Below, piece after piece: positions 10,997-24,745 of a stretch of DNA of 64,000 nt (positions are counted from its first letter, which is position 1; each line of letters starts with the position of its first letter). The stretch is from Magicicada septendecula (taxonomy: Eukaryota; Arthropoda; Insecta; Hemiptera; Cicadidae), in NCBI GenBank assembly GCA_034769895.1, contig JAWRYS010000719.1:1-64000 (forward strand), read 5' to 3'. The notes under the pieces were generated by a model. The model worked only from the letters and a program-made list of their open reading frames with translations, was not told where the DNA came from and searched no databases. Position numbers and translations under genes: made by a program.

Positions 10997-11344
10997 CTCT
11001 GTTGTTAATCGTAGCCGTCACTAGAGTACAAATCACTGTAAACTCACAATAAGAGTACAAAGCTATTCTATTTCTAGCCTCACTAGTTGGGCTCCAATCT
11101 GTAACGTTTTACTTAGATGTTACCCTCTTGTATTCTATTATACAAATCTAATAATCGTTCTTTCTAAATTATATTTTATTTAGCTTCACTATTGGGATAG
11201 CCAATTTGTTACATCTAGACTCGAATCTATGGTTATTTATCTGAATTTGTGTCTTGTTTAACTCTTTTATTATTTGTATATATTTTTGTTAATATTAAAT
11301 TAAGGATGAGTATCTGTTCAGGGGATGTTTGTTGAGCGCCAATT

Positions 11345-13309
11345 TGCAATCACCGTTTGCAAATAAAATTTTATTGGTGAAATATCAATAATAAATTTTT
11401 GATATTTCAAATTTATGTAAATAGTGTATGGTCTCTTTATTCTGTAATGAACTCTCTTTTATTCTTTTCTTTCAGCAACGGATATGATAACTTGTGCTCA
11501 TCACCACATTTTTAAAAGAAATCTGCTAAGATTTTCAATTGATGAGTGTTGCCATCTTAATCCAATTACTGAGGTCAATTCACAGTATCAGATATTTTGT
11601 TCAGAATATCATATCCTTTTTGTTTTCATGAAATAAGAAACAAATAAACCTTTTTCTGTATTTTGTAAACTCAAATCCTTTATTTATTCTTTAATTTGTT
11701 CTAAATGTAAAACATAATTTTTAACAAAGTTTGGCCAGCTGTATTTTTATAAGCTCAGAGTGGCAGCAGCAACTCTTAGATCTCAGGCTTTTTGAAACAT
11801 TTTATAATTTATTTTTAATAAATAAAATACAATTATAATGTTCAGTAGGTCCTTTCGACTACGATATAACAACAGTATTGACAGGGAAAGTACCAAAATA
11901 CATATGATGAGAAATAGTCACAATGTATCTTAAAAGGATTATATTAAAAGTGTAAAACAGTTCCGTGTATAGGTTAAGTTATAAAAATGTTTTTTAGACT
12001 TAAATCTCTTTAAATTATATTAGCACTATACATCAATGGTGGCTTATGCTTATGTCCATATTATTAATCATTGTTGTTCTCAGTGAAAGTTAATTATGGT
12101 TTTTATAAAAAGTGTATTCAAAGTTTTTTGAAACCTTTAGATCAGGTTTAACAGGGAATATTTCAGATTAATTTTAGATCAAAAAATACTTCTCTCCCTG
12201 TGTCAATTGGTCCAATTTCTTCAGAGATGTCCTGGTTTAAGTCTGTAGAATCTTGTAGCAATTCTTTCTTCTATTTTAATCTTGATATAGGCTACCTAAT
12301 TATTCACTTGTTTATCTGGAGATGCACTGATATCACATATATTATAATTTATTTTTTCACTATAAGTATTTAAATCAACCTTCTTGCATTCAGTTTTTTT
12401 AGAATCCATCTATTTTTTTTCTTCTACATATTAGTTGCTAAGGCCTCTCTTAGATATCTCCTTGGTTTCCAAGTAACATTTTTATATCACCCTGGTGACA
12501 TCATAAGAATAATATAAACAAACCTTTTATTATTTTATATGTCATTTTCTTTTAAAACGATATACCTTTTTTATAAGAGCTCTTATCTTCTTTTTATTTG
12601 TTTCTTTGTTCTTCTGATAAAAAACTGATCATTTTGACATCACTCTTGACTATTTTCTGAACTATATTTCCTGAGTTAATGATTCACTTTTTATTTATTT
12701 TTGTTACAAACTTATTTATTATTTCTTTTTGTACCTTTCACTTTCTTAAATTTATTTTATACCCTTGGTAATCTTTTAACATAAACTGACATTGTTTCCT
12801 TATTATTTTAATAGAAATCTTATTCATATAATTTGACTGACTATGATTTTGGTACTTTCTTGTTAAGACTAACATTAGTGTTATTAACACTAGTATACAT
12901 AATATTAATAAATGTGACAAAAACTGATTACTAATAGCTATTAGTAATATGTTATAATTCCCCTTAACTGACTGTGTTTTTATAACTTTACAGTCTGCAC
13001 ACAAAAAACAAATTTCATAAGTAAGTTCTTACTTTAAATTCTTGGATTTCGTTGTCCATGACGTGTCCGTTACTTAACTAAATATCACTATAGTATTGAC
13101 GACTCGGAATATTGACTAGTGTTCCGAGTCGTCAATACTATAGTGATATTTTCTTACTTTAATTATAATAAACATAACATACAATAAACAATTAAAATTA
13201 AACATATTCAATTAAGTCTTTCTTAAAATATTATGTCTCCTGGTACTTTTTAATAATATAATCATGGTATATTTATGTTACTAGGGCATGTTAAAAATGT
13301 CACGTAACA
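11345..13309 (-). repeat. Array LTR 3 (1965 bp)
   Basis: Same ends as LTR 2 and type A markers. Foldback at 13080-13151. Confidence 0.85.
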
Positions 13310-13344
13310 ATGCCCCCCCCCCCGCCCCAAGAAAACAGGTTATT

Positions 13345-14895
13345 TTAGTAATCATTAGGTTGCTTAAATAAGCTGATTGATTTCACCATTACTTTTCTCA
13401 ATCTCCATATTTTGTTTTTCTTTTTCGGCTTGATCTCACTTTCAGAGAGTATAAACCCAAGAAATTGTAATTCCTGAGTTATGAATTTAAATTTATTTAA
13501 CTTCAGTGTAATATTATTTTGTTGGAGTTTCCTGAGTACAATTTCAATACGATCACAGTGTTCATCCCATGTTTTAGAGGTAATACGAATATCATCTATA
13601 TATACTGTTGCGAACTCTAACACTTCTTTTCCTAGTATCTGGTCCATGCACTGGATAAAAATGGCGACAGAATTAACCAACCCGAAAGGTAAGTGTTTAA
13701 ATTGGTAGTTTCTTCCCTCGAAGATGAAGACAACATACTGGCGACTGTCAGGGTGTAACTCTATTTGCCAGTATCCGCAAACACAAACAGCATCCCAACT
13801 ACTCATAAATTTACAAACATGGAATTTCTTCATAGTTTCTTCTATCTCTATTGGAGAGGTGCGATCCGTTATTATAATTTTATTTATTTCCCGCGCATCA
13901 AGGCACAACCATACTTGTCCATCTTTTTTAGGAATCGCCACAATGGGACTGGTATATGGGGAATTACTTCGTTCTATAATATCTTCTTGAATCATCCTAG
14001 CTATTTCTTTTCTAACTGCCTCTTTTGACGATTGAGCAATAGGATACGATTTCTTATTGAAATTAACGGAGTTATGAAATTTTAATCGGCTTACGAAATC
14101 CTTCGCCTTTCCAGGAGAATCGGAAAATACATTACGATAAGTTTTATATATTTCTATTAATTTTTTCTTCTGTTCCACACTGATTGCCTCGGTATACCCC
14201 TTTCCTTGAAACGACAATATTTCCTGCATTTTTTCCTGCCATAATGCTGATTCTGTTACGATCTCTTTATCTCCTATGGGTGTCCTTATTATTTCCCTAA
14301 CGTGGTATGAGTTTCTGTACTGAGGGGCTATTGAGCTTCCTATTATCTCAGCAGTCCATTCATAACCTTCTGAGCTCAGTGTTGTTTTTCCACTGGCTAA
14401 ATTAATATTCGCATAGTGACGCCTTAGCGTATCACAGCCTATCAACACCTTAAAAGGTAACCCTTGGGCCACCAGAAACACCATAGGAATTCCTCCTCCC
14501 ATACTCGAAACATTCAGACTTACTTGTTGTTTGATTGTCTTGTTTTGTTTGCCAGTCGCTCCTATAATAGCAATATTATTAATAGGCAGTGTGGATATTT
14601 TTTCCGTACTCAACTCCTGTATTCTGTTCAGCTCTAATCTGTCTATTAAAGAAATGTTTGCTCCTGTATCTATCATAACTTCAGTTAGCACCCCATGTAA
14701 TTCTACCTTGATGTATACTATGTCCTCATTCGGTTTATCTTCTTCCATGGTAATCTCTTCCAACAAATCTCTCTGTATATTTTTTAAATAAAAGTTTCTT
14801 ATCACGGTTATTGGTTCTTTGTTATTATTATTAGGGTTTATATCTCTCCTCAGCCCTGGGTCCGCTCGCAGTGATGGGCCGTCCAATGTTCTCAC
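13345..14895 (-). CDS. pol: Array unit 3 short pol (516 aa, open)
   Basis: Protease plus partial RT as in unit 2, ending at the same point. It shares the unit 2 variant in the protease region. Confidence 0.8.
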   Translation of the reverse strand: MRTLDGPSLRADPGLRRDINPNNNNKEPITVIRNFYLKNIQRDLLEEITMEEDKPNEDIVYIKVELHGVLTEVMIDTGANISLIDRLELNRIQELSTEKISTLPINNIAIIGATGKQNKTIKQQVSLNVSSMGGGIPMVFLVAQGLPFKVLIGCDTLRRHYANINLASGKTTLSSEGYEWTAEIIGSSIAPQYRNSYHVREIIRTPIGDKEIVTESALWQEKMQEILSFQGKGYTEAISVEQKKKLIEIYKTYRNVFSDSPGKAKDFVSRLKFHNSVNFNKKSYPIAQSSKEAVRKEIARMIQEDIIERSNSPYTSPIVAIPKKDGQVWLCLDAREINKIIITDRTSPIEIEETMKKFHVCKFMSSWDAVCVCGYWQIELHPDSRQYVVFIFEGRNYQFKHLPFGLVNSVAIFIQCMDQILGKEVLEFATVYIDDIRITSKTWDEHCDRIEIVLRKLQQNNITLKLNKFKFITQELQFLGFILSESEIKPKKKNKIWRLRKVMVKSISLFKQPNDY

Positions 14896-16697
14896 TGCAG
14901 CCTCTCGTTTTCCCTATTTACATCACTGTTGGTTTGTTGAACTTGTTCATTGGTGTTTTGGTTTCCAGAGGGTGTCTCCCTTCTTCTGTCCCAGCTTCTG
15001 GATCTCTGATAGACTTCTCTATTATCATTCCATTGTCTCCCATTGTCATTATCTCTTCCATATCGTCGGTCATAATTTCTATCATTATTAAAATTCTGAC
15101 GTCTTCCTTGAAATCGCCTGTTATTCGGATTTCTATTATATCCCTCCATACGTACGTGGTTTATTGGCTGTCGCCTGTCGTGTGGTTGTTCATTGTTCCT
15201 ATCATTCCAATCCTCTGTTCTTCTTCGACTCCTGTAATAATAATTTTCCCTCTCAAAACCTTCTAAGAGAGCCTCCATTTCTCCAATAGTTTTTATCTGT
15301 CCACACCGACGAGTCCGTACAATGTCTTCTCCAAAGTGATATGATAATTTGGCTATGAGACACTCCTCAGGGAATTTTGGTTGTAAATGTCGAGCTACCC
15401 AGACTTCGCCCAAAAAGTAAGCAGTCATTGTCTGTCCTCTTCTAGCATCATATCTGCCAGTGCTCAAATTGTCTCGGACTATATTTTGGATAGACTCAGA
15501 CCAATACTTTATTTTAAAAATTTGTTTAAATTCGTTATAATTGGTGATTTCATTTCTTACTGCCTTCCACCAGTTATCATTACCATTTTTAAAACTATCA
15601 TCTAGGAGATTCTTTATTATTGGCCACCAATTTTCTTTGGTTCTATTCAAACCTTCTTCTAACCTCTCCAAAAATTCTAGAGGGTTCTGACGATATTCTT
15701 TAAAGTTTATTACTTCTTTACTTTCTCCGATTAGTGTAGGTACATAGTTTATCGGTCTATGTTTTAGTACCTCTATTTCTTCCTTAAGATTTATTATGTC
15801 CTTCTGTTGAATTTCCTCTATCTTCTCCCTGTTGTTGGTAACTTGATTTTGTACCTGTATTATCTTGGTTTCTGCCTGATTGGATTGTTCCCCTACCTTA
15901 TTTTGTAGTATTTCTAATTGCTCCTGAGTATCTTTGTGAAGTATAACAATACTAGTTTTACTGTTATCTTCCACTTCAGTTATTTGGTTTATCAACTCTT
16001 CGCGCAATTGACTTAAATATTCCTTGGTTTTCTCAACCTTTTGGTTGGTTTCAGTAATTATATTCCTTATTTCCTCTTTATACTCTTCTAACTGCTGTTT
16101 CAATTCCTCTTTATTTTTCTCACTCTCTTCCTTCAACAATCCTTTTAATTCTTCATTACTTTGTCTAATATCCTCCTTCAACTGTTGTTGTAATGTTTCA
16201 TTATTGCTTTCTAATTTTTTATTTAATTCCTCCTTATCTTTCCTCATTTGTTTCTTTAATTCCTCATTAGTTTGTTTTAATAAGGTTTCATTATCTACTC
16301 TCATTTGTTTCAACTCTTCTTGGTTACTATCCATTTTCCTGTTAAGTGTTTCGATATTCTTTTCAATATCCTCCTTCATTTGTTTCTTTAATTCCTCACT
16401 ATTTTGTTTCAATAATGTTTCATTATCTTGTTTCACTGTTTCTCTGTCACTGTCCATTTTCTCCATTATAATTCTCAACATCTCCTGCATGCTCATGTCC
16501 TCCTTTTGTATGGGTTTATCTGGTTGGTCCCCTGGTGTATCCCTTACCACCGTTTCCATTTCTTCAGTCGCCGCTACTGGAGTATCCTTTACTATTACTT
16601 CCACTTCTTCAACTGTTGCTGTTTCCTGGTCTTCTATATTTAACTCTATCTCTTCTTCTTCCATTTGTTTCCGTGATGTCGCTCTTCTCCTTGACAT
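14892..16697 (-). CDS. gag: Array unit 3 Gag (601 aa, open)
   Basis: Same layout and length as the unit 2 Gag and nearly identical to it. Units 2 and 3 share private variants that units 1 and 4-7 lack, so they are sister copies inside the array. Confidence 0.8.
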   Translation of the reverse strand: MSRRRATSRKQMEEEEIELNIEDQETATVEEVEVIVKDTPVAATEEMETVVRDTPGDQPDKPIQKEDMSMQEMLRIIMEKMDSDRETVKQDNETLLKQNSEELKKQMKEDIEKNIETLNRKMDSNQEELKQMRVDNETLLKQTNEELKKQMRKDKEELNKKLESNNETLQQQLKEDIRQSNEELKGLLKEESEKNKEELKQQLEEYKEEIRNIITETNQKVEKTKEYLSQLREELINQITEVEDNSKTSIVILHKDTQEQLEILQNKVGEQSNQAETKIIQVQNQVTNNREKIEEIQQKDIINLKEEIEVLKHRPINYVPTLIGESKEVINFKEYRQNPLEFLERLEEGLNRTKENWWPIIKNLLDDSFKNGNDNWWKAVRNEITNYNEFKQIFKIKYWSESIQNIVRDNLSTGRYDARRGQTMTAYFLGEVWVARHLQPKFPEECLIAKLSYHFGEDIVRTRRCGQIKTIGEMEALLEGFERENYYYRSRRRTEDWNDRNNEQPHDRRQPINHVRMEGYNRNPNNRRFQGRRQNFNNDRNYDRRYGRDNDNGRQWNDNREVYQRSRSWDRRRETPSGNQNTNEQVQQTNSDVNRENERLQ

Positions 16698-17045
16698 CTC
16701 TGTTGTTAATCGTAGCCGTCACTAGAGTACAAATCACTGTAAACTCACAATAAGAGTACAAAGCTATTCTATTTCTAGCCTCACTAGTTGGGCTCCAATC
16801 TGTAACGTTTTACTTAGATGTTACCCTCTTGTATTCTATTATACAAATCTAATAATCGTTCTTTCTAAATTATATTTTATTTAGCTTCACTATTGGGATA
16901 GCCAATTTGTTACATCTAGACTCGAATCTATGGTTATTTATCTGAATTTGTGTCTTGTTTAACTCTTTTATTATTTGTATATATTTTTGTTAATATTAAA
17001 TTAAGGATGAGTATCTGTTCAGGGGATGTTTGTTGAGCGCCAATT

Positions 17046-19010
17046 TGCAATCACCGTTTGCAAATAAAATTTTATTGGTGAAATATCAATAATAAATTTT
17101 TGATATTTCAAATTTATGTAAATAGTGTATGGTCTCTTTATTCTGTAATGAACTCTCTTTTATTCTTTTCTTTCAGCAACGGATATGATAACTTGTGCTC
17201 ATCACCACATTTTTAAAAGAAATCTGCTAAGATTTTCAATTGATGAGTGTTGCCATCTTAATCCAATTACTGAGGTCAATTCACAGTATCAGATATTTTG
17301 TTCAGAATATCATATCCTTTTTGTTTTCATGAAATAAGAAACAAATAAACCTTTTTCTGTATTTTGTAAACTCAAATCCTTTATTTATTCTTTAATTTGT
17401 TCTAAATGTAAAACATAATTTTTAACAAAGTTTGGCCAGCTGTATTTTTATAAGCTCAGAGTGGCAGCAGCAACTCTTAGATCTCAGGCTTTTTGAAACA
17501 TTTTATAATTTATTTTTAATAAATAAAATACAATTATAATGTTCAGTAGGTCCTTTCGACTACGATATAACAACAGTATTGACAGGGAAAGTACCAAAAT
17601 ACATATGATGAGAAATAGTCACAATGTATCTTAAAAGGATTATATTAAAAGTGTAAAACAGTTCCGTGTATAGGTTAAGTTATAAAAATGTTTTTTAGAC
17701 TTAAATCTCTTTAAATTATATTAGCACTATACATCAATGGTGGCTTATGCTTATGTCCATATTATTAATCATTGTTGTTCTCAGTGAAAGTTAATTATGG
17801 TTTTTATAAAAAGTGTATTCAAAGTTTTTTGAAACCTTTAGATCAGGTTTAACAGGGAATATTTCAGATTAATTTTAGATCAAAAAATACTTCTCTCCCT
17901 GTGTCAATTGGTCCAATTTCTTCAGAGATGTCCTGGTTTAAGTCTGTAGAATCTTGTAGCAATTCTTTCTTCTATTTTAATCTTGATATAGGCTACCTAA
18001 TTATTCACTTGTTTATCTGGAGATGCACTGATATCACATATATTATAATTTATTTTTTCACTATAAGTATTTAAATCAACCTTCTTGCATTCAGTTTTTT
18101 TAGAATCCATCTATTTTTTTTCTTCTACATATTAGTTGCTAAGGCCTCTCTTAGATATCTCCTTGGTTTCCAAGTAACATTTTTATATCACCCTGGTGAC
18201 ATCATAAGAATAATATAAACAAACCTTTTATTATTTTATATGTCATTTTCTTTTAAAACGATATACCTTTTTTATAAGAGCTCTTATCTTCTTTTTATTT
18301 GTTTCTTTGTTCTTCTGATAAAAAACTGATCATTTTGACATCACTCTTGACTATTTTCTGAACTATATTTCCTGAGTTAATGATTCACTTTTTATTTATT
18401 TTTGTTACAAACTTATTTATTATTTCTTTTTGTACCTTTCACTTTCTTAAATTTATTTTATACCCTTGGTAATCTTTTAACATAAACTGACATTGTTTCC
18501 TTATTATTTTAATAGAAATCTTATTCATATAATTTGACTGACTATGATTTTGGTACTTTCTTGTTAAGACTAACATTAGTGTTATTAACACTAGTATACA
18601 TAATATTAATAAATGTGACAAAAACTGATTACTAATAGCTATTAGTAATATGTTATAATTCCCCTTAACTGACTGTGTTTTTATAACTTTACAGTCTGCA
18701 CACAAAAAACAAATTTCATAAGTAAGTTCTTACTTTAAATTCTTGGATTTCGTTGTCCATGACGTGTCCGTTACTTAACTAAATATCACTATAGTATTGA
18801 CGACTCGGAATATTGACTAGTGTTCCGAGTCGTCAATACTATAGTGATATTTTCTTACTTTAATTATAATAAACATAACATACAATAAACAATTAAAATT
18901 AAACATATTCAATTAAGTCTTTCTTAAAATATTATGTCTCCTGGTACTTTTTAATAATATAATCATGGTATATTTATGTTACTAGGGCATGTTAAAAATG
19001 TCACGTAACA
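17046..19010 (-). repeat. Array LTR 4 (1965 bp)
   Basis: Same ends as the other LTRs and almost indistinguishable from LTRs 3 and 5 (type A). Foldback at 18781-18852. Confidence 0.85.
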
Positions 19011-19044
19011 ATGCCCCCCCCCCGCCCCAAGAAAACAGGTTATT

Positions 19045-20595
19045 TTAGTAATCATTAGGTTGCTTAAATAAGCTGATTGATTTCACCATTACTTTTCTCA
19101 ATCTCCATATTTTGTTTTTCTTTTTCGGCTTGATCTCACTTTCAGAGAGTATAAACCCAAGAAATTGTAATTCCTGAGTTATGAATTTAAATTTATTTAA
19201 CTTCAGTGTAATATTATTTTGTTGGAGTTTCCTGAGTACAATTTCAATACGATCACAGTGTTCATCCCATGTTTTAGAGGTAATACGAATATCATCTATA
19301 TATACTGTTGCGAACTCTAACACTTCTTTTCCTAGTATCTGGTCCATGCACTGGATAAAAATGGCGACAGAATTAACCAACCCGAAAGGTAAGTGTTTAA
19401 ATTGGTAGTTTCTTCCCTCGAAGATGAAGACAACATACTGGCGACTGTCAGGGTGTAACTCTATTTGCCAGTATCCGCAAACACAAACAGCATCCCAACT
19501 ACTCATAAATTTACAAACATGGAATTTCTTCATAGTTTCTTCTATCTATATTGGAGAGGTGCGATCCGTTATTATAATTTTATTTATTTCCCGCGCATCA
19601 AGGCACAACCATACTTGTCCATCTTTTTTAGGAATCGCCACAATGGGACTGGTATATGGGGAATTACTTCGTTCTATAATATCTTCTTGAATCATCCTAG
19701 CTATTTCTTTTCTAACTGCCTCTTTTGACGATTGAGCAATAGGATACGATTTCTTATTGAAATTAACGGAGTTATGAAATTTTAATCGGCTTACGAAATC
19801 CTTCGCCTTTCCAGGAGAATCGGAAAATACATTACGATAAGTTTTATATATTTCTATTAATTTTTTCTTCTGTTCCACACTGATTGCCTCGGTATACCCC
19901 TTTCCTTGAAACGACAATATTTCCTGCATTTTTTCCTGCCATAATGCTGATTCTGTTACGATCTCTTTATCTCCTATGGGTGTCCTTATTATTTCCCTAA
20001 CGTGGTATGAGTTTCTGTACTGAGGGGCTATTGAGCTTCCTATTATCTCAGCAGTCCATTCATAACCTTCTGAGCTCAGTGTTGTTTTTCCACTGGCTAA
20101 ATTAATATTCGCATAGTGACGCCTTAGCGTATCACAGCCTATCAACACCTTAAAAGGTAACCCTTGGGCCACCAGAAACACCATAGGAATTCCTCCTCCC
20201 ATACTCGTAACATTCAGACTTACTTGTTGTTTGATTGTCTTGTTTTGTTTGCCAGTCGCTCCTATAATGGCAATATTATTAATAGGCAGTGTGGATATTT
20301 TTTCCGTACTCAACTCCTGTATTCTGTTCAGCTCTAATCTGTCTATTAAAGAAATGTTTGCTCCTGTATCTATCATAACTTCAGTTAGCACCCCATGTAA
20401 TTCTACCTTGATGTATACTGTGTCCTCATTCGGTTTATCTTCTTCCATGGTAATCTCTTCCAACAAATCTCTCTGTATATTTTTTAAATAAAAGTTTCTT
20501 ATCACGGTTATTGGTTCTTTGTTATTATTATTAGGGTTTATATCTCTCCTCAGCCCTGGGTCCGCTCGCAGTGATGGGCCGTCCAATGTTCTCAC
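19045..20595 (-). pseudogene. pol: Array unit 4 short pol (broken)
   Basis: Same protease and partial RT region as in unit 2, with about one break. The truncation point is shared with the other units. Confidence 0.75.
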
Positions 20596-22397
20596 TGCAG
20601 CCTCTCGTTTTCCCTATTTACATCACTGTTGGTTTGTTGAACTTGTTCATTGGTGTTTTGGTTTCCAGAGGGTGTCTCCCTTCTTCTGTCCCAGCTTCTG
20701 GATCTCTGATAGACTTCTCTATTATCATTCCATTGTCTCCCATTGTCATTATCTCTTCCATATCGTCGGTCATAATTTCTATCATTATTAAAATTCTGAC
20801 GTCTTCCTTGAAATCGCCTGTTATTCGGATTTCTATTATATCCCTCCATACGTACGTGGTTTATTGGCTGTCGACTGTCGTGTGGTTGTTCATTGTTCCT
20901 ATCATTCCAATCCTCTGTTCTTCTTCGACTCCTGTAATAATAATTTTCCCTCTCAAAACCTTCTAAGAGAGCCTCCATTTCTCCAATAGTTTTTATCTGT
21001 CCACACCGACGAGCCCGTACAATGTCTTCTCCAAAGTGATATGATAATTTGGCTATGAGACACTCCTCAGGGAATTTTGGTTGTAAATGTCGAGCTACCC
21101 AGACTTCGCCCAAAAAGTAAGCAGTCATTGTCTGTCCTCTTCTAGCATCATATCTGCCAGTGCTCAAATTGTCTCGGACTATATTTTGGATAGACTCAGA
21201 CCAATACTTTATTTTAAAAATTTGTTTAAATTCGTTATAATTGGTGATTTCATTTCTTACTGCCTTCCACCAGTTATCATTACCATTTTTAAAACTATCA
21301 TCTAGGAGATTCTTTATTATTGGCCACCAATTTTCTTTGGTTCTATTCAAACCTTCTTCTAACCTCTCCAAAAATTCTAGAGGGTTCTGACGATATTCTT
21401 TAAAGTTTATTACTTCTTTACTTTCTCCGATTAGTGTAGGTACATAGTTTATCGGTCTATGTTTTAGTACCTCTATTTCTTCCTTAAGATTTATTATGTC
21501 CTTCTGTTGAATTTCCTCTATCTTCTCCCTGTTGTTGGTAACTTGATTTTGTACCTGTATTATCTTGGTTTCTGCCTGATTGGATTGTTCCCCTACCTTA
21601 TTTTGTAGTATTTCTAATTGCTCCTGAGTATCTTTGTGAAGTATAACAATACTAGTTTTACTGTTATCTTCCACTTCAGTTATTTGGTTTATCAACTCTT
21701 CGCGCAATTGACTTAAATATTCCTTGGTTTTCTCAACCTTTTGGTTGGTTTCAGTAATTATATTCCTTATTTCCTCTTTATACTCTTCTAACTGCTGTTT
21801 CAATTCCTCTTTATTTTTCTCACTCTCTTCCTTCAACAATCCTTTTAATTCTTCATTACTTTGTCTAATATCCTCCTTCAACTGTTGTTGTAATGTTTCA
21901 TTATTGCTTTCTAATTTTTTATTTAATTCCTCCTTATCTTTCCTCATTTGTTTCTTTAATTCCTCATTAGTTTGTTTTAATAAGGTTTCATTATCTACTC
22001 TCATTTGTTTCAACTCTTCTTGGTTACTATCCATTTTCCTGTTAAGTGTTTCGATATTCTTTTCAATATCCTCCTTCATTTGTTTCTTTAATTCCTCACT
22101 ATTTTGTTTCAATAATGTTTCATTATCTTGTTTCACTGTTTCTCTGTCACTGTCCATTTTCTCCATTATAATTCTCAACATCTCCTGCATGCTCATGTCC
22201 TCCTTTTGTATGGGTTTATCTGGTTGGTCCCCTGGTGTATCCCTTACCACCGTTTCCATTTCTTCAGTCGCCGCTACTGGAGTATCCTTTACTATTACTT
22301 CCACTTCTTCAACTGTTGCTGTTTCCTGGTCTTCTATATTAACTCTATCTCTTCTTCTTCCATTTGTTTCCGTGATGTCGCTCTTCTTCCTTGACAT
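20592..22397 (-). CDS. gag: Array unit 4 Gag (601 codons, open)
   Basis: Open over the full length, with the same coiled-coil, capsid-like and Arg-rich parts. The extreme N-terminus differs from its siblings, so function of this copy is uncertain. Confidence 0.75.
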   Translation of the reverse strand: MSRKKSDITETNGRRRDRVNIEDQETATVEEVEVIVKDTPVAATEEMETVVRDTPGDQPDKPIQKEDMSMQEMLRIIMEKMDSDRETVKQDNETLLKQNSEELKKQMKEDIEKNIETLNRKMDSNQEELKQMRVDNETLLKQTNEELKKQMRKDKEELNKKLESNNETLQQQLKEDIRQSNEELKGLLKEESEKNKEELKQQLEEYKEEIRNIITETNQKVEKTKEYLSQLREELINQITEVEDNSKTSIVILHKDTQEQLEILQNKVGEQSNQAETKIIQVQNQVTNNREKIEEIQQKDIINLKEEIEVLKHRPINYVPTLIGESKEVINFKEYRQNPLEFLERLEEGLNRTKENWWPIIKNLLDDSFKNGNDNWWKAVRNEITNYNEFKQIFKIKYWSESIQNIVRDNLSTGRYDARRGQTMTAYFLGEVWVARHLQPKFPEECLIAKLSYHFGEDIVRARRCGQIKTIGEMEALLEGFERENYYYRSRRRTEDWNDRNNEQPHDSRQPINHVRMEGYNRNPNNRRFQGRRQNFNNDRNYDRRYGRDNDNGRQWNDNREVYQRSRSWDRRRETPSGNQNTNEQVQQTNSDVNRENERLQ

Positions 22398-22745
22398 CTC
22401 TGTTGTTAATCGTAGCCGTCACTAGAGTACAAATCACTGTAAACTCACAATAAGAGTACAAAGCTATTCTATTTCTAGCCTCACTAGTTGGGCTCCAATC
22501 TGTAACGTTTTACTTAGATGTTACCCTCTTGTATTCTATTATACAAATCTAATAATCGTTCTTTCTAAATTATATTTTATTTAGCTTCACTATTGGGATA
22601 GCCAATTTGTTACATCTAGACTCGAATCTATGGTTATTTATCTGAATTTGTGTCTTGTTTAACTCTTTTATTATTTGTATATATTTTTGTTAATATTAAA
22701 TTAAGGATGAGTATCTGTTCAGGGGATGTTTGTTGAGCGCCAATT

Positions 22746-24710
22746 TGCAATCACCGTTTGCAAATAAAATTTTATTGGTGAAATATCAATAATAAATTTT
22801 TGATATTTCAAATTTATGTAAATAGTGTATGGTCTCTTTATTCTGTAATGAACTCTCTTTTATTCTTTTCTTTCAGCAACGGATATGATAACTTGTGCTC
22901 ATCACCACATTTTTAAAAGAAATCTGCTAAGATTTTCAATTGATGAGTGTTGCCATCTTAATCCAATTACTGAGGTCAATTCACAGTATCAGATATTTTG
23001 TTCAGAATATCATATCCTTTTTGTTTTCATGAAATAAGAAACAAATAAACCTTTTTCTGTATTTTGTAAACTCAAATCCTTTATTTATTCTTTAATTTGT
23101 TCTAAATGTAAAACATAATTTTTAACAAAGTTTGGCCAGCTGTATTTTTATAAGCTCAGAGTGGCAGCAGCAACTCTTAGATCTCAGGCTTTTTGAAACA
23201 TTTTATAATTTATTTTTAATAAATAAAATACAATTATAATGTTCAGTAGGTCCTTTCGACTACGATATAACAACAGTATTGACAGGGAAAGTACCAAAAT
23301 ACATATGATGAGAAATAGTCACAATGTATCTTAAAAGGATTATATTAAAAGTGTAAAACAGTTCCGTGTATAGGTTAAGTTATAAAAATGTTTTTTAGAC
23401 TTAAATCTCTTTAAATTATATTAGCACTATACATCAATGGTGGCTTATGCTTATGTCCATATTATTAATCATTGTTGTTCTCAGTGAAAGTTAATTATGG
23501 TTTTTATAAAAAGTGTATTCAAAGTTTTTTGAAACCTTTAGATCAGGTTTAACAGGGAATATTTCAGATTAATTTTAGATCAAAAAATACTTCTCTCCCT
23601 GTGTCAATTGGTCCAATTTCTTCAGAGATGTCCTGGTTTAAGTCTGTAGAATCTTGTAGCAATTCTTTCTTCTATTTTAATCTTGATATAGGCTACCTAA
23701 TTATTCACTTGTTTATCTGGAGATGCACTGATATCACATATATTATAATTTATTTTTTCACTATAAGTATTTAAATCAACCTTCTTGCATTCAGTTTTTT
23801 TAGAATCCATCTATTTTTTTTCTTCTACATATTAGTTGCTAAGGCCTCTCTTAGATATCTCCTTGGTTTCCAAGTAACATTTTTATATCACCCTGGTGAC
23901 ATCATAAGAATAATATAAACAAACCTTTTATTATTTTATATGTCATTTTCTTTTAAAACGATATACCTTTTTTATAAGAGCTCTTATCTTCTTTTTATTT
24001 GTTTCTTTGTTCTTCTGATAAAAAACTGATCATTTTGACATCACTCTTGACTATTTTCTGAACTATATTTCCTGAGTTAATGATTCACTTTTTATTTATT
24101 TTTGTTACAAACTTATTTATTATTTCTTTTTGTACCTTTCACTTTCTTAAATTTATTTTATACCCTTGGTAATCTTTTAACATAAACTGACATTGTTTCC
24201 TTATTATTTTAATAGAAATCTTATTCATATAATTTGACTGACTATGATTTTGGTACTTTCTTGTTAAGACTAACATTAGTGTTATTAACACTAGTATACA
24301 TAATATTAATAAATGTGACAAAAACTGATTACTAATAGCTATTAGTAATATGTTATAATTCCCCTTAACTGACTGTGTTTTTATAACTTTACAGTCTGCA
24401 CACAAAAAACAAATTTCATAAGTAAGTTCTTACTTTAAATTCTTGGATTTCGTTGTCCATGACGTGTCCGTTACTTAACTAAATATCACTATAGTATTGA
24501 CGACTCGGAATATTGACTAGTGTTCCGAGTCGTCAATACTATAGTGATATTTTCTTACTTTAATTATAATAAACATAACATACAATAAACAATTAAAATT
24601 AAACATATTCAATTAAGTCTTTCTTAAAATATTATGTCTCCTGGTACTTTTTAATAATATAATCATGGTATATTTATGTTACTAGGGCATGTTAAAAATG
24701 TCACGTAACA
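22746..24710 (-). repeat. Array LTR 5 (1965 bp)
   Basis: Type A LTR, nearly identical to LTRs 3 and 4. Foldback at 24481-24552. Confidence 0.85.
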
Positions 24711-24745
24711 ATGCCCCCCCCCCCGCCCCAAGAAAACAGGTTATT